From Phymorhynchus buccinoides (lineage: Eukaryota; Mollusca; Gastropoda; Neogastropoda; Raphitomidae): a stretch of DNA of 64,000 nucleotides. Shown here in pieces: positions 63,988 to 64,000 of the stretch; positions within the stretch are counted from its first letter, which is position 1; each line of letters begins with the position of its first letter. Position numbers and translations under genes: made by a program. The notes under the pieces are model-generated. The model was not told the origin of the DNA and did no database searches. It saw nothing but the letters and a program-made list of their open reading frames with translations. The DNA is taken from NCBI GenBank assembly GCA_017654935.2, contig CM065695.1, forward strand, positions 36,750,362 through 36,814,361. Reading direction: 5' to 3'.

Positions 63988-64000
63988 CTGCAACAATGGT

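Overview
This is a non-coding-rich, repeat-dense eukaryotic window, most likely from a lophotrochozoan animal and probably a mollusc. The inference rests on small MITEs, tRNA- and snRNA-headed SINE-like repeats, many microsatellites, TTAGGG-type interstitial telomere motifs, an AT-rich background with GC-rich exons, and an animal-type intron-split fatty acid 2-hydroxylase gene. The species call is an inference; no database was searched. Two 500-N runs (11348-11847 and 43501-44000) show this is a scaffold.

From 593 to 27681 the window is dominated by a ~10.6 kb direct duplication (593-11243 and 16751-27681). The copies are closely similar but differ by clean insertions: a 1636 bp Tc1-like transposon with an intact DD34E transposase (9494-11129) and a 148 bp palindromic MITE (2389-2536) occur only in copy 1. 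A 37-bp satellite has ~7 units in copy 1 and ~26 in copy 2. Both copies carry a candidate two-exon coding fragment on the minus strand (8621-8812 plus ~8061-8259; 26701-26892 plus ~26160-26342). The pair may be a true segmental duplication or two haplotypes assembled in tandem. Between them lie U2-snRNA-headed repeats, a cluster of AAGGTCA-rich repeats and more MITEs.

From 27.7 to 34 kb there is a 41-bp minisatellite, a possible repeat-derived exon, a decayed LINE 3' end split by a MITE, and another palindromic MITE. From about 34 to 43.5 kb the sequence folds back on itself. A clean left arm is followed by purine-rich, low-structure sequence and then a noisy inverted copy that runs into the second gap. 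This looks like an uncorrected fold-back read at a contig end.

From 44 to 57.8 kb there is a 64-bp minisatellite, a foldback repeat, tRNA-headed SINEs, GA-repeat modules and piggyBac-type (TTAA) MITEs, with no gene recognised. The one confident host gene is the C-terminal ~270 residues of fatty acid 2-hydroxylase (FA2H), on the minus strand between 63987 and 57807 in five exons with matching phases. Its cytochrome b5 domain should lie beyond the right edge. The locus has two notable features. The 3' end and 5' splice site of one exon form the edge unit of an 82-85 bp minisatellite in the following intron. A decayed copy of the penultimate exon sits in the last intron between inverted GAA-tailed repeats.
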